From: an uncultured bacterium
Lineage (GTDB): Bacteria > Verrucomicrobiota > Lentisphaeria > Victivallales > UBA1829
Direction: 5' to 3'
Assembly (NCBI GenBank): GCA_902774245.1
Contig: CACYHQ010000019.1
Location: 1-39,491, forward strand
DNA length: 39,491 nt
Positions 31,352 through 39,050 of this stretch are shown piece after piece (position 1 is the first letter of the stretch; every line of letters begins with the position of its first letter). The notes under the pieces are model-generated. The model worked only from the letters and a program-made list of their open reading frames with translations. It did no database searches and was not told the origin of the DNA. A program made the position numbers and the translations under genes.

Positions 31352-32544
31352 CCGTACGCTCCGAATCCGAAGAAATAGTTGCGTTTCCCGAAACGGTAGG
31401 CCGCGGACTGTTCGGGGATCTCGCCGCCGGGGACATCGTGGCAGCACATCGGGGTGCGTTCCGCAAGTTCGCGGAAGAACCCGTCGCGCCCGGAGGAATC
31501 CCGCGCGCCGTTCGTTTTCAAGGTGTCGAGCAGTTCGTGGGGCGAATGGATCACCATGCAGTCGCGGCCCTGCGACGTGCTGAATTTCCGCAGATTCGCC
31601 AACACCGCTTCCTGCTGGAAGACTGCTTCCAGATTGGACGCCGTTTCGTCCAGGAATCCTCCGGCGGCCTGCATGATCGGGCAGAACTCCACGGCTCCGT
31701 TCGGCGCAATATGATGTGAGAGGCCCATCGCGCCGGGACACTGTGCGCGTCCGTCCGCGTCCCAGTAGGCGTCAAGGATCAGAATCTTCGCGGTTCGCCG
31801 CTGTTCCACCAGGAACCGCCGGAGTTCCAGCACGTGTGCGCGGTCTAGCGCGTTCGCGCAGTCGGGGTCGGGGCCGCACGGACGGTAGATGAAGTACCAG
31901 ATGTAATGAACTCCTTTGCCGACCAGAAAATCGAGGTAGTTCCGGCTCACGAGTTCATCGAAATTCTTCATGTTGATGCTCGCCGTCACGCCGGTGAAAA
32001 GCCCGGCTTTCACAGTCGCGTCCAGTCCGGCGAGCGAACGCGCGAAGACGTCGTCGCGGCCGCGTCTGCGGCGGGATTCGGTCTCCAGCCCCTCGATGCT
32101 GATGAGCGGTGTCACGTTGCCGAGCGCGGCGAGTTCCCCCGCCAGTTTCTCGTCGAACATCGTCCCGTTCGTGTACAGCTGGAAATATGCGCCGGGATTC
32201 CGCCGGAACAAGGTCAGAAGATCCGGATGGAACAGCGGTTCGCCGCCGAGGATGCCGAAGAAGCGGGATTTGTACTTGGCGGCGGTGTCGATGATGCCCT
32301 GCATCTGCTCCAATGTGAGCTGACGGGCGGGCGTCGTCTGCGACACCCAGCAGCCCCGGCATTTCAGGTTGCACTGATTCGTGATCGACAACATCAGGAA
32401 CGCCGGAAAAAACGGTTTCCCCTCCTTCATCCGCCGTTCGAACGCACGCACGGTCCGGTGTCCGTCCCAGGCGAACCGCAGCAGATGCCGCTGCGCGCGC
32501 CACGAACAGCCAGTCAGGATGCGTGTGATGGCGGATGGGTTCAT
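31348..32544 (-). CDS. Radical SAM protein with C-terminal cysteine-rich region, 398 aa
   Basis: The radical SAM cluster motif CNLKCRGC has its Cys at 58, 62 and 65 (CxxxCxxC), with a GGEP motif (ILGGEPLFHPD) that helps bind S-adenosylmethionine. Further Cys (RPCGPDPDC, AQCPGAMG, VEFCPIM, PMCCHD) suggest extra Fe-S clusters of a SPASM-like kind. It resembles general SPASM-type enzymes more than HpnH, the hopanoid adenosyl enzyme. The substrate may be the polyprenyl-derived lipid or a peptide, but neither is shown. It starts 9 nt after the ferredoxin-like gene stop and overlaps the DUF116-prenyl synthetase start by 4 nt. Confidence 0.9.
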   Translation of the reverse strand: MNPSAITRILTGCSWRAQRHLLRFAWDGHRTVRAFERRMKEGKPFFPAFLMLSITNQCNLKCRGCWVSQTTPARQLTLEQMQGIIDTAAKYKSRFFGILGGEPLFHPDLLTLFRRNPGAYFQLYTNGTMFDEKLAGELAALGNVTPLISIEGLETESRRRRGRDDVFARSLAGLDATVKAGLFTGVTASINMKNFDELVSRNYLDFLVGKGVHYIWYFIYRPCGPDPDCANALDRAHVLELRRFLVEQRRTAKILILDAYWDADGRAQCPGAMGLSHHIAPNGAVEFCPIMQAAGGFLDETASNLEAVFQQEAVLANLRKFSTSQGRDCMVIHSPHELLDTLKTNGARDSSGRDGFFRELAERTPMCCHDVPGGEIPEQSAAYRFGKRNYFFGFGAYG

Positions 32545-32553
32545 ATCGGTCCG

Positions 32554-33162
32554 TTACCTCATTTTGTCGCGGAAAAGGCGCACTTTCTTCCGGTACTCCA
32601 GGCGCTCCCGGAACGACGTCTGGTCGTCGGGAGACGGCTTGACCGGTTCGAACAGAGCGCCGTTCAGGCGGTCTTCCTTCGATTTCGGGAAGATGACCGC
32701 GTTCGCGGGGCAGATACGGGCGCAGGCGGGACAGTCCGTCTTGCATGCGGCGGGATGCACGACGCGGAACTGCCCGTCGATTCTTTCGTATACGCCGAAC
32801 ATGCAGAAGTCGGCGCATTTGCCGCATTTGACACAGCGGGTCCCGTCGATCACGGGGAACCACGGGATCCAGGGCATCGGCTCGCTCAGCGTTTGGACCA
32901 GTTCGCGGACATGGGCGGGATCGGCCGCCCGGACGTCCGTGCAGTCGGTATCAGTGCCGAACATCGCCCGGATGGCGCGCGTCTGGCAGGCGAGGACGAG
33001 CGTAAGCGCATCGAATTTCCTGCCGGATGCGCCGTCGAGGCAGAGGTCCGGCACGATCTCGCAGGGGACGCCCGCCTCCGTCGCGGTCCTGATCGCTTCG
33101 TTCAGGACGTCCTGCGGGATCTTTTTGTACTTCCGGCAGGCGCAGATCACGAGTTTCTTCAT
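32554..33162 (-). CDS. Ferredoxin-like protein with N-terminal Cys domain, 202 aa; first gene of the long operon
   Basis: The N-terminal region (MKKLVICACRKYKKIPQDV) is a small alpha/beta domain with Cys in CAC and in PCEIVPDLCLDG, followed by a two-cluster ferredoxin: CVKCGKCADFC and a second set C-x4-C-x2-C-x3-C (CKTDCPACARICP). It probably supplies electrons to the radical SAM enzyme encoded 9 nt downstream. The ATG at 33162 has only a weak site. An in-frame GTG at 33171 preceded by AAGGA at good spacing may be the real start, adding three residues. No clear promoter is visible in the 250 bp upstream, though the operon must start here or nearby. Confidence 0.8.
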   Translation of the reverse strand: MKKLVICACRKYKKIPQDVLNEAIRTATEAGVPCEIVPDLCLDGASGRKFDALTLVLACQTRAIRAMFGTDTDCTDVRAADPAHVRELVQTLSEPMPWIPWFPVIDGTRCVKCGKCADFCMFGVYERIDGQFRVVHPAACKTDCPACARICPANAVIFPKSKEDRLNGALFEPVKPSPDDQTSFRERLEYRKKVRLFRDKMR

Positions 33163-33411
33163 GGCCGCCACCACGCTTCCTTCGTGAAGGGCAATACAAT
33201 CGTGAGTTTCCGGTTCATAACTATCTTGCTTCCCGCGCTCGCGCGCGTACGGGTTCAAATTCAGCTTGAAGTTTCCTTTGGATACATGAATGTGTCGGAC
33301 CGGATGGAAAAACCGGATTCCGAAGGTACAATGTGTCCGGGGAGACATCGCTCCGGCTAAACTCATGAAAAGCTCACGGTCCAGCCGGATCGAACGGCAC
33401 GGGAAATGAGG

Positions 33412-34683
33412 TTATTTTGCTTTGATGTCGAAGGCGGCGAGGGCGTCGCCGTGGCGCACGTACAGGATGCCGTCGCAGATCACGGGATGCGCCCAGTGTT
33501 CCTTGTTTCCGAAGTTGATCTGGAAGCTGCTCACGACCTCGAATTTTTCGCCGGGCTTGAGCAGTCCCAGCGTGCCGCGTTTTTCCTCGTAGATGTACAT
33601 CAGGCCGTCGGCGTAGATCACGCAGCCCTTGCCGAGCCGTTCCCACGGAGTCTCATAGATGGTCTTTCCGGTTTCCCAGTCCACGCACATCCAGTTGCCT
33701 CTGTCGTTGCCCACCCAGTTCGAACCGTAGAGCTTGCCGTCGATGAGCACGGTGCAGTCGTGGTGCGGGTCCAGGTTCTTGTTCTTCCAGACGACCTTCA
33801 CGCCTTTTCCGTCCTCGTTCAGTTCATACAGCACGCCGCCCTGATCGTATCCGGCGGACACGTAGAAACGGTTGTCCTTCACCATGGGCGTATTGCAGTT
33901 GATGCCGCCGCGCCCCTGTGCTCCGGTGGTCGAGGCATAGTTATCTTCCCACATGACCGTGCCGTCCTTCAGGTTGATCCCGTTCACTTTGGTCCCGGTC
34001 ATCACGACCAGCTGGTCCTTCACGAACGCCGGAGTCACATAGGCGAGGGTGTCGTTGTTCGACTTCGCGGTCCAGACCACGGAACCGTCCGCGACCTTCA
34101 GCGCCACGACCAGCGCCTTGCTGCCGCATGCGGTGACGAAGACCACGCCGTCCTTCACGACGGGGCACTCCGCCATGGCCCACATACCGAATTTGGAGCC
34201 GTATTCGTTCGCTATGTTTTTCTGCCAGAGTATTTTCCCGTCGGCGGCATTCAGACAGTAAAGCTCGCCGGGACCGGTCGTTACGACCAGACGTCCTTCG
34301 CCTTCCTTTTCACCCGGCACATAGGTCGGTGTACTGCGGGCTCCCGGAAACGATCTTTCCCACCTGACGCCAGTCGGAGTCTGCCAGATCAGTTTCCCGT
34401 CGAGGTCCAGGCACACGACTTTTTCCTTTTTCGGGTTCGAATTCATGTCGGAACCGGAGATGTACAGGCGGTTTCCGACCTTAATCGGGCTGGTCCAGCC
34501 TTCACCGAGCCCGGTGTAGGTCCATTTCGGGGTCAGTCCACCCTGGGGCCAGGACTTCATGAGCCCTTTCTCCTCCATGTACATCCCCTGCGAATTCTCG
34601 CCGCGGAAACGGAAGATATCCCCCGCGAAAAGGGATGCTCCGCCCACGATGACCAGTGCGGCAGTCAACAGTGTCTTGTTCAT
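33412..34683 (-). CDS. Secreted PQQ-like beta-propeller protein, 423 aa
   Basis: The Sec signal MNKTLLTAALVIVGGASLFAG is followed directly by DIFRFRGENSQGMYMEEKGL, the usual first strand of these propellers. Blades include VVCLDLDGKLIWQTPTGVRW, LYCLNAADGKILWQKNIANE, ALKVADGSVVWTAKSNND and INLKDGTVMWEDNYAS, about seven in all, with periplasmic location likely. Its AAGGAG lies 9 nt before the ATG at 34683, and a good promoter is upstream. It ends 250 bp before the ferredoxin-like gene, so it is transcribed separately or reads through into the long operon. It resembles the operon propellers but lacks a membrane anchor. Confidence 0.9.
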   Translation of the reverse strand: MNKTLLTAALVIVGGASLFAGDIFRFRGENSQGMYMEEKGLMKSWPQGGLTPKWTYTGLGEGWTSPIKVGNRLYISGSDMNSNPKKEKVVCLDLDGKLIWQTPTGVRWERSFPGARSTPTYVPGEKEGEGRLVVTTGPGELYCLNAADGKILWQKNIANEYGSKFGMWAMAECPVVKDGVVFVTACGSKALVVALKVADGSVVWTAKSNNDTLAYVTPAFVKDQLVVMTGTKVNGINLKDGTVMWEDNYASTTGAQGRGGINCNTPMVKDNRFYVSAGYDQGGVLYELNEDGKGVKVVWKNKNLDPHHDCTVLIDGKLYGSNWVGNDRGNWMCVDWETGKTIYETPWERLGKGCVIYADGLMYIYEEKRGTLGLLKPGEKFEVVSSFQINFGNKEHWAHPVICDGILYVRHGDALAAFDIKAK

Positions 34684-34837
34684 AATGTCTTGCTCCTTGT
34701 GAATGAAGACAGTCAGTCGCGATCCTCTGAACGGACTGAAGGTGTTTCGTTTCAATCCAGCCGCTGCCACACGTTCTTTCTGTTCCTGCTCGCTTTTCGG
34801 CGATTCAAGCTCAAATCAAACGCATTCCGGCGGCATA

Positions 34838-34884
34838 GTTTATTTGTTAAACATTACCATATCACTTGTTTTGCCGTTTGTCAA
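34838..34884 (-). promoter_or_regulatory. Promoter of the secreted propeller gene with an operator-like palindrome at the start site
   Basis: Reading leftward, TTGACA (34884-34879), exactly 17 bp, TATGGT (34861-34856). The start site would be near 34849. There lies the inverted repeat GTTTA-TTTGT-TAAAC (34838-34852), which also contains a TTGTTAA half-site of the Rex consensus seen in Gram-positive bacteria. A repressor bound here would block initiation. The rest of 34684-35133 holds the leader of this gene, the rex promoter region and no ORF I can support. Confidence 0.6.
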
Positions 34885-35073
34885 GTTTATTTCAGAATAA
34901 TCCGGCATTTTTATCCTAAAGATGCGCTCAAGGAGGAACCGGTTGTTCATAAAACAGCCAAAAGTCTTTGATTGCGAATGTGCGCGAGTCCGGACGATGA
35001 CACCTTCGAGTTCGAAAGCGTGTTCACGCGAAGCCGAAGGACGAGCTTTTCGCATAAAAAAATGTTGACGGGA

Positions 35074-35101
35074 TTGAAATATGCGCGCCTGATGATATAT
35101 T
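35074..35101 (+). promoter_or_regulatory. Likely rex promoter
   Basis: TTGAAA (35074-35079), 16 bp, TATATT (35096-35101). Ten bp upstream of the -35 box is ATAAAAAAAT (35054-35063), the same 10-bp core found in the two adhE sites. It may be a Rex site (autoregulation) or simply an A-tract UP element. Confidence 0.45.
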
Positions 35102-35133
35102 AAGAACATGTAATCACCCAAAAGAGGATGCCG

Positions 35134-35784
35134 ATGAAAATACAAAACACTCCGACCATGCGGCGCATGCCGACCTATCTGCACCGGCTTTTCAAGCTCA
35201 GGCTCGCCGGACAGGAATGGGTTTCCTGCGCCGAACTTGCCGCGTATATGGGCATCCCTCACATCATGGTCAGGAAGGATATCGCCATGACCGGGCTTCC
35301 GGGCAACAAACGGTTCGGGTTCAAGGTCAACGAACTCATCGACGCGATCCTGAAGTTTGTCGGATGGGATCACACGACTTCGGCCACGCTGGTCGGCGTC
35401 GGGTCCCTGGGGTCCGCTCTGCTCGGATTCACGGATTTTCAGGCGTACAATTTCCGGATCGAGTCGGTGTTCGATTCCGACCCCGATAAGATCGGGCGCG
35501 AGGTCCACGGGTTCGAGGTCTATGACATCGCCGAGATCCGCGAACGCCTTCAGCTGGCGTGCCCCAAAGTCGGGATCATCTGCGTCTCCTCGGTCGGAGC
35601 TCAAGGTGTCGCCGATGTCCTCGTTTCGCTCGGGATCAAGTATATCTGGAATTTTGCCAACGTCTGCCTTAAAGTCCCGGAAGGCGTAATCGTCCAACGG
35701 GAGGTCATCGCGGGCGGGCTCGCCGTCCTCTTTGCGAAAATGCGCCGGGCCGAGGCCGGAGAGACCGTGACCGAGACGGATTGA
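35134..35784 (+). CDS. rex: Redox-sensing transcriptional repressor Rex, 216 aa
   Basis: Rex senses the NADH/NAD+ ratio and leaves its operators when NADH is high, releasing fermentation genes. Residues 1-78 form the winged-helix DNA-binding domain (MRRMPTYLHRLFKLRLAGQE, MVRKDIAMTG), followed by a Rossmann domain with VGVGSLGSALLGF (Gly-rich loop 88-93) and the Asp-containing VFDSDPDKIG that contacts the nucleotide. ATGs at 35128 and 35134 are in frame; the second has the better spacing to GAGG and is chosen. adhE lies 181 bp downstream on the same strand with its own promoter and palindromic sites. Confidence 0.96.
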   Translation: MKIQNTPTMRRMPTYLHRLFKLRLAGQEWVSCAELAAYMGIPHIMVRKDIAMTGLPGNKRFGFKVNELIDAILKFVGWDHTTSATLVGVGSLGSALLGFTDFQAYNFRIESVFDSDPDKIGREVHGFEVYDIAEIRERLQLACPKVGIICVSSVGAQGVADVLVSLGIKYIWNFANVCLKVPEGVIVQREVIAGGLAVLFAKMRRAEAGETVTETD

Positions 35785-35834
35785 GCGGGCATCCCCATCC
35801 GATTTCAGGCGGGAAAAACTTTTTTGAGCGAGAA

Positions 35835-35917
35835 GATAAAAAAATATCATGTCGCCTCTTGCATTTTTGCGGAATGTGGTGTATATTAATCCGTGATGAT
35901 AAAAAAATATCATTACG
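35835..35917 (+). promoter_or_regulatory. adhE promoter flanked by two identical putative Rex sites
   Basis: TTGCAT (35859-35864), 17 bp, TATATT (35882-35887) is a good sigma70-type promoter. The 16-mer GATAAAAAAATATCAT occurs twice, at 35835-35850 (upstream of -35) and 35898-35913 (over the start site), 63 bp apart, which is six helical turns. The second copy sits in a longer near-palindrome (35892-35917): arms CGTGATGATA and TATCATTACG around six A. TGATA-(6)-TATCA matches the spacing of known Rex sites of the TTGNTAANNNNTTANCAA type. Binding by Rex is inferred from the adjacent rex gene. Confidence 0.7.
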
Positions 35918-35965
35918 AAACAAACATTCTTCATGAAACCCACCATCCAAACAAGGAGAGCAGTG

Positions 35966-38605
35966 ATGGATAAGAAAAAAAAGATTCTCCCGGAAATCCC
36001 TCCGGAAGAAAAGATCGCCCGGGAAAAGGCTTTGATCGACACGATCGTCGCCAAAGTCAAAGCCGCACAGGAAGTCTTCGCAAACTACACACAGGAACAG
36101 GTCGACAGGATCTTCCAGGCCGCCGCTCTGGCCGCCAACAACATGAGGATTCCGCTGGCGCAGATGGCTGTCGAGGAGACCGGCATGGGCGTGGTGGAAG
36201 ACAAGGTCATCAAGAATCATTACGCCTCCGAGTACATCTGCAACAAATTTCTGCCGATGAAGACATGCGGGATCATTGAGACGGACGATGCGTTCGGCAT
36301 GATCAAAGTCGCGGAGCCTCGCGGTGTGATCGCCGGGATCATTCCGACGACGAATCCGACATCCACGGCGATCTTCAAATCGCTGATCTCGCTGAAGACC
36401 CGCAACGGCATCGTGTTCAGTCCGCATCCGCGCGCCAGGAAATGCACCTGCTATGCCGCAAAGATTGTCCTGGATGCCGCAGTCAAGGCGGGCGCGCCGA
36501 AAGACATCATCGCCTGGATCGACGAGCCGACCGTCTCCATGAGCAGCTATCTGATGAGCCATAAGGACATCGCTCTGATCCTCGCCACCGGCGGTCCCGG
36601 CATGGTAAAGGCCGCTTATTCCAGCGGCACCCCCGCGATCGGCGTCGGCGCGGGCAATGTCCCGGTGATCATGGACGACACCTGCGACGTGGAAATGGCT
36701 GTGAACTCGGTCCTTCTCTCCAAGACCTTCGACAACGGCATGATCTGCGCCTCGGAACAGTCCGTCACGGCCCTTGCGCCCATTTACGACAAAGTCAAAG
36801 CCGAGTTCCGCAAGCGCGGCGGCTATATCCTGAACAAAAAAGAAGCGGCGGCGGTCGGCAAAGTCATTCAGATCGACGGCAAGCTCAATGCGAAGATCGT
36901 CGGCCAGACCGCGGTCACGATCGCCAAACTCGCGGGGATCAAGGTTCCGCCTGAAACCAAGGTCCTGATTGCCGAAGTCAAAGGCGTCGGGCCGGATGTC
37001 CCGTTCTCGCGCGAAAAGCTTTCTCCGACGCTGGCGCTTTACAAGGCGGACACATATGAAGAGGCCATAGAGAACGCAAAAGCGCTGCTGAATTACGGAG
37101 GTCTCGGACACACCGCGGTTCTCTATACCAATACACAGAATGAAGAACGCATCCGCGAATTCGGTCACGTCATGCTGGCAAGCCGCGTCCTGATCAACAC
37201 ACCGAGCTCGCACGGCGGCATCGGCGACCTGTACAACTTTGCGCTGACGCCCTCTCTGACACTCGGATGCGGCAGCTGGGGCGGCAACTATGTCAGCGAA
37301 AACGTCGGTCCGAAAAATCTTCTGAACATCAAATCCATTGCGAAACGGAGAGAAAACATGCTGTGGTTCCGTATCCCGCAGAGAGTTTATTTCAAATACG
37401 GCTGCCTCTGCACCGCGCTGGGCGATCTCGCGGGCAAAAAACGCGCCTTCATCGTCACCGACAGATTCCTTTACAGCACCGGGCTGCTCAACCCCATGCT
37501 TCAGAGACTGGTCGACATGGGCATTTCGCCGCGCGTTTTCAGCGACATCGCGCCGGATCCGACGATTCAGACGGCAAAACGCGGACTCGAACAGCTCAGA
37601 AGCTTCGATGCCGATGTGATTATTGCCGTCGGCGGCGGTTCGCCGATCGACGCGGCGAAGATCATGTGGCTTATGTACGAGCTGCCGGATGTCAAGTTCG
37701 AGGATATCGCCATGCGCTTCATGGACATCCGCAAACGTATCGTGAAGCTGCCTGAACTGGGCAAGAAGGCGATGATGGTCGCCGTTCCCACCACCAGCGG
37801 AACAGGTTCTGAGGTGACTCCGTTCGCCGTGATCACGGATGAGGAAACGCAGCAGAAATTCCCGCTGGCGGACTATGCGCTCACGCCGAGCATGGCGATC
37901 ATTGATACCGAGCTGGTGATGAAACTCCCGAAGGGGTTGACGGCGATCTCCGGCCTCGACGCCCTGACGCATGCCCTGGAGGCGCGTGTCTCCTGCATGC
38001 AGAGCGACTATTGCAACGCCCTGGCAAACGAGGCGGCGAGCCTGATCTTCAAGTATCTGCCCGAGTGCTACAAAAACGGTCCGATGAACGAGATCGCCCG
38101 CGAACGCATGTTCAATGCCTCGGCGATGGCGGGTATGGCGTTCGCCAATGCGTTCCTCGGTCTCTGCCACTCCATGGCGCACAAGCTCGGCGGCATGTAC
38201 CATGTCCCGCACGGACTCGCAAACGCATTCCTCATCAGCCACATCATCAAATATAACGCCGTGGATTGCATGACCAAACAGGCGGCGTTCCCGCAGTATC
38301 ACTATCCCAACGCGAAAGCGGATTATGCCGCCGTGGCACGCTATATCGGACTGGAAGGCAGGGACGATGATGAACTGGTGGCAAGGCTGATCGCGAAGAT
38401 CGAGGAGCTGAAGGCCGAACTGGACATCCCGAAAAACATGAAAATGTGGTTCGATGCGAAAGGAATCCCCGAAAAGACGTTCCTCAAGCAGCTGGACGAT
38501 CTCAGCCTGAAGGCATTCGACGACCAGTGCACCGGGACCAATCCGCGTTACCCGCTGATCTCCGAGATCAAGGAACTCTACCTGGCAGCGTATTACGGGA
38601 AATAA
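35966..38605 (+). CDS. adhE: Bifunctional acetaldehyde-CoA/alcohol dehydrogenase AdhE, 879 aa
   Basis: Reduces acetyl-CoA to acetaldehyde and then ethanol, using two NADH. The N-terminal aldehyde dehydrogenase half has the catalytic Cys261 (DNGMICASEQS) and the NAD motif GVIAGIIPTTNPTST. The C-terminal iron-dependent alcohol dehydrogenase half has AVGGGSPIDAAK, PTTSGTGSEVTPFAVI and the iron-binding His motifs (LDALTHALEA, HSMAHKLGGMYHVPHGLANA). The length is typical and both halves are intact. AAGGAG lies 7 nt before the ATG at 35966; a longer in-frame start at 35933 lacks this. It forms cytoplasmic spirosome filaments in other bacteria. The promoter has two probable Rex sites, so expression should rise with NADH. 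Confidence 0.97.
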   Translation: MDKKKKILPEIPPEEKIAREKALIDTIVAKVKAAQEVFANYTQEQVDRIFQAAALAANNMRIPLAQMAVEETGMGVVEDKVIKNHYASEYICNKFLPMKTCGIIETDDAFGMIKVAEPRGVIAGIIPTTNPTSTAIFKSLISLKTRNGIVFSPHPRARKCTCYAAKIVLDAAVKAGAPKDIIAWIDEPTVSMSSYLMSHKDIALILATGGPGMVKAAYSSGTPAIGVGAGNVPVIMDDTCDVEMAVNSVLLSKTFDNGMICASEQSVTALAPIYDKVKAEFRKRGGYILNKKEAAAVGKVIQIDGKLNAKIVGQTAVTIAKLAGIKVPPETKVLIAEVKGVGPDVPFSREKLSPTLALYKADTYEEAIENAKALLNYGGLGHTAVLYTNTQNEERIREFGHVMLASRVLINTPSSHGGIGDLYNFALTPSLTLGCGSWGGNYVSENVGPKNLLNIKSIAKRRENMLWFRIPQRVYFKYGCLCTALGDLAGKKRAFIVTDRFLYSTGLLNPMLQRLVDMGISPRVFSDIAPDPTIQTAKRGLEQLRSFDADVIIAVGGGSPIDAAKIMWLMYELPDVKFEDIAMRFMDIRKRIVKLPELGKKAMMVAVPTTSGTGSEVTPFAVITDEETQQKFPLADYALTPSMAIIDTELVMKLPKGLTAISGLDALTHALEARVSCMQSDYCNALANEAASLIFKYLPECYKNGPMNEIARERMFNASAMAGMAFANAFLGLCHSMAHKLGGMYHVPHGLANAFLISHIIKYNAVDCMTKQAAFPQYHYPNAKADYAAVARYIGLEGRDDDELVARLIAKIEELKAELDIPKNMKMWFDAKGIPEKTFLKQLDDLSLKAFDDQCTGTNPRYPLISEIKELYLAAYYGK

Positions 38606-38618
38606 AAACGATCTCCGT

Positions 38619-38646
38619 CTCATGTCCGGCGCTGCCCGGACATGAG
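38619..38646. terminator. Perfect 11-bp hairpin after adhE
   Basis: CTCATGTCCGG (38619-38629) and CCGGACATGAG (38636-38646) with a 6-nt loop, 14 bp after the adhE stop. The nearest T-run is about 15 nt further on, so it is either a weak terminator letting some transcripts reach the small [2Fe-2S] gene, or a 3'-end protecting stem in an adhE transcript. Confidence 0.6.
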
Positions 38647-38697
38647 GCGGGAGGTCTTACGCTTTTTCTAAAAAAACAATCAAGGAGAAACAATCCC

Positions 38698-38952
38698 ATG
38701 AAAAAAATGACCCTCGAAATCTGCTGCGGCACGGCCTGTTATGTCCTGGGCGCCAACCGGCTCCTGAATATCGAAAACGAGATGCCGATCGAGCTCCGGG
38801 GCAAGGCGGAAATCAAGGCTTCGCCCTGTCTGGGACTTTGCTACAAAAAAGAACTCAAGGGCGCGCCGTATGTCAAGCTCAACGGCATGATCATCGAACA
38901 AGCCACCGCCGAAAAGATTTTTGAGAGGATGAAAGAACTGCTTGAATCTTAA
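38698..38952 (+). CDS. Thioredoxin-like [2Fe-2S] ferredoxin (HndB/NuoE-like), 84 aa
   Basis: A small protein starting MKKMTLEICCGTACYVLGAN. The ligands of a thioredoxin-like [2Fe-2S] domain are present: C-x4-C near the start (CGTAC) and C-x3-C (SPCLGLC), as in the C-terminal half of NuoE/HydC and stand-alone HndB proteins. Such proteins shuttle electrons to and from NAD(P)H-linked hydrogenases or bifurcating enzymes. AAGGAG lies about 10 nt before the ATG. It follows adhE on the same strand after a strong hairpin, so may be co-regulated with it. The motif also resembles the N-terminus of the 981-residue NuoEFG fusion, so interaction with such a partner elsewhere is possible. Confidence 0.88.
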   Translation: MKKMTLEICCGTACYVLGANRLLNIENEMPIELRGKAEIKASPCLGLCYKKELKGAPYVKLNGMIIEQATAEKIFERMKELLES

Positions 38953-39050
38953 GCTATATCCCCTGATAAGTCTTCTTCTGTTGTTCTTATGCACGCACGC
39001 AGTAGGATTTTGACAGTATTTGAGGCTGAATTGAGTTTGAGTTTTCTATG

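Noticed and set aside
35705..38623. 972-codon open frame opposite adhE
   Set aside because: Antisense of adhE; composition is typical of shadow frames and it has no ribosome-binding site or recognisable domain.
38953..39050. Possible small gene or RNA between the [2Fe-2S] gene and the insertion sequence
   Set aside because: No open frame with a ribosome-binding site and no convincing hairpin; best read as plain intergenic DNA next to an insertion-sequence end.
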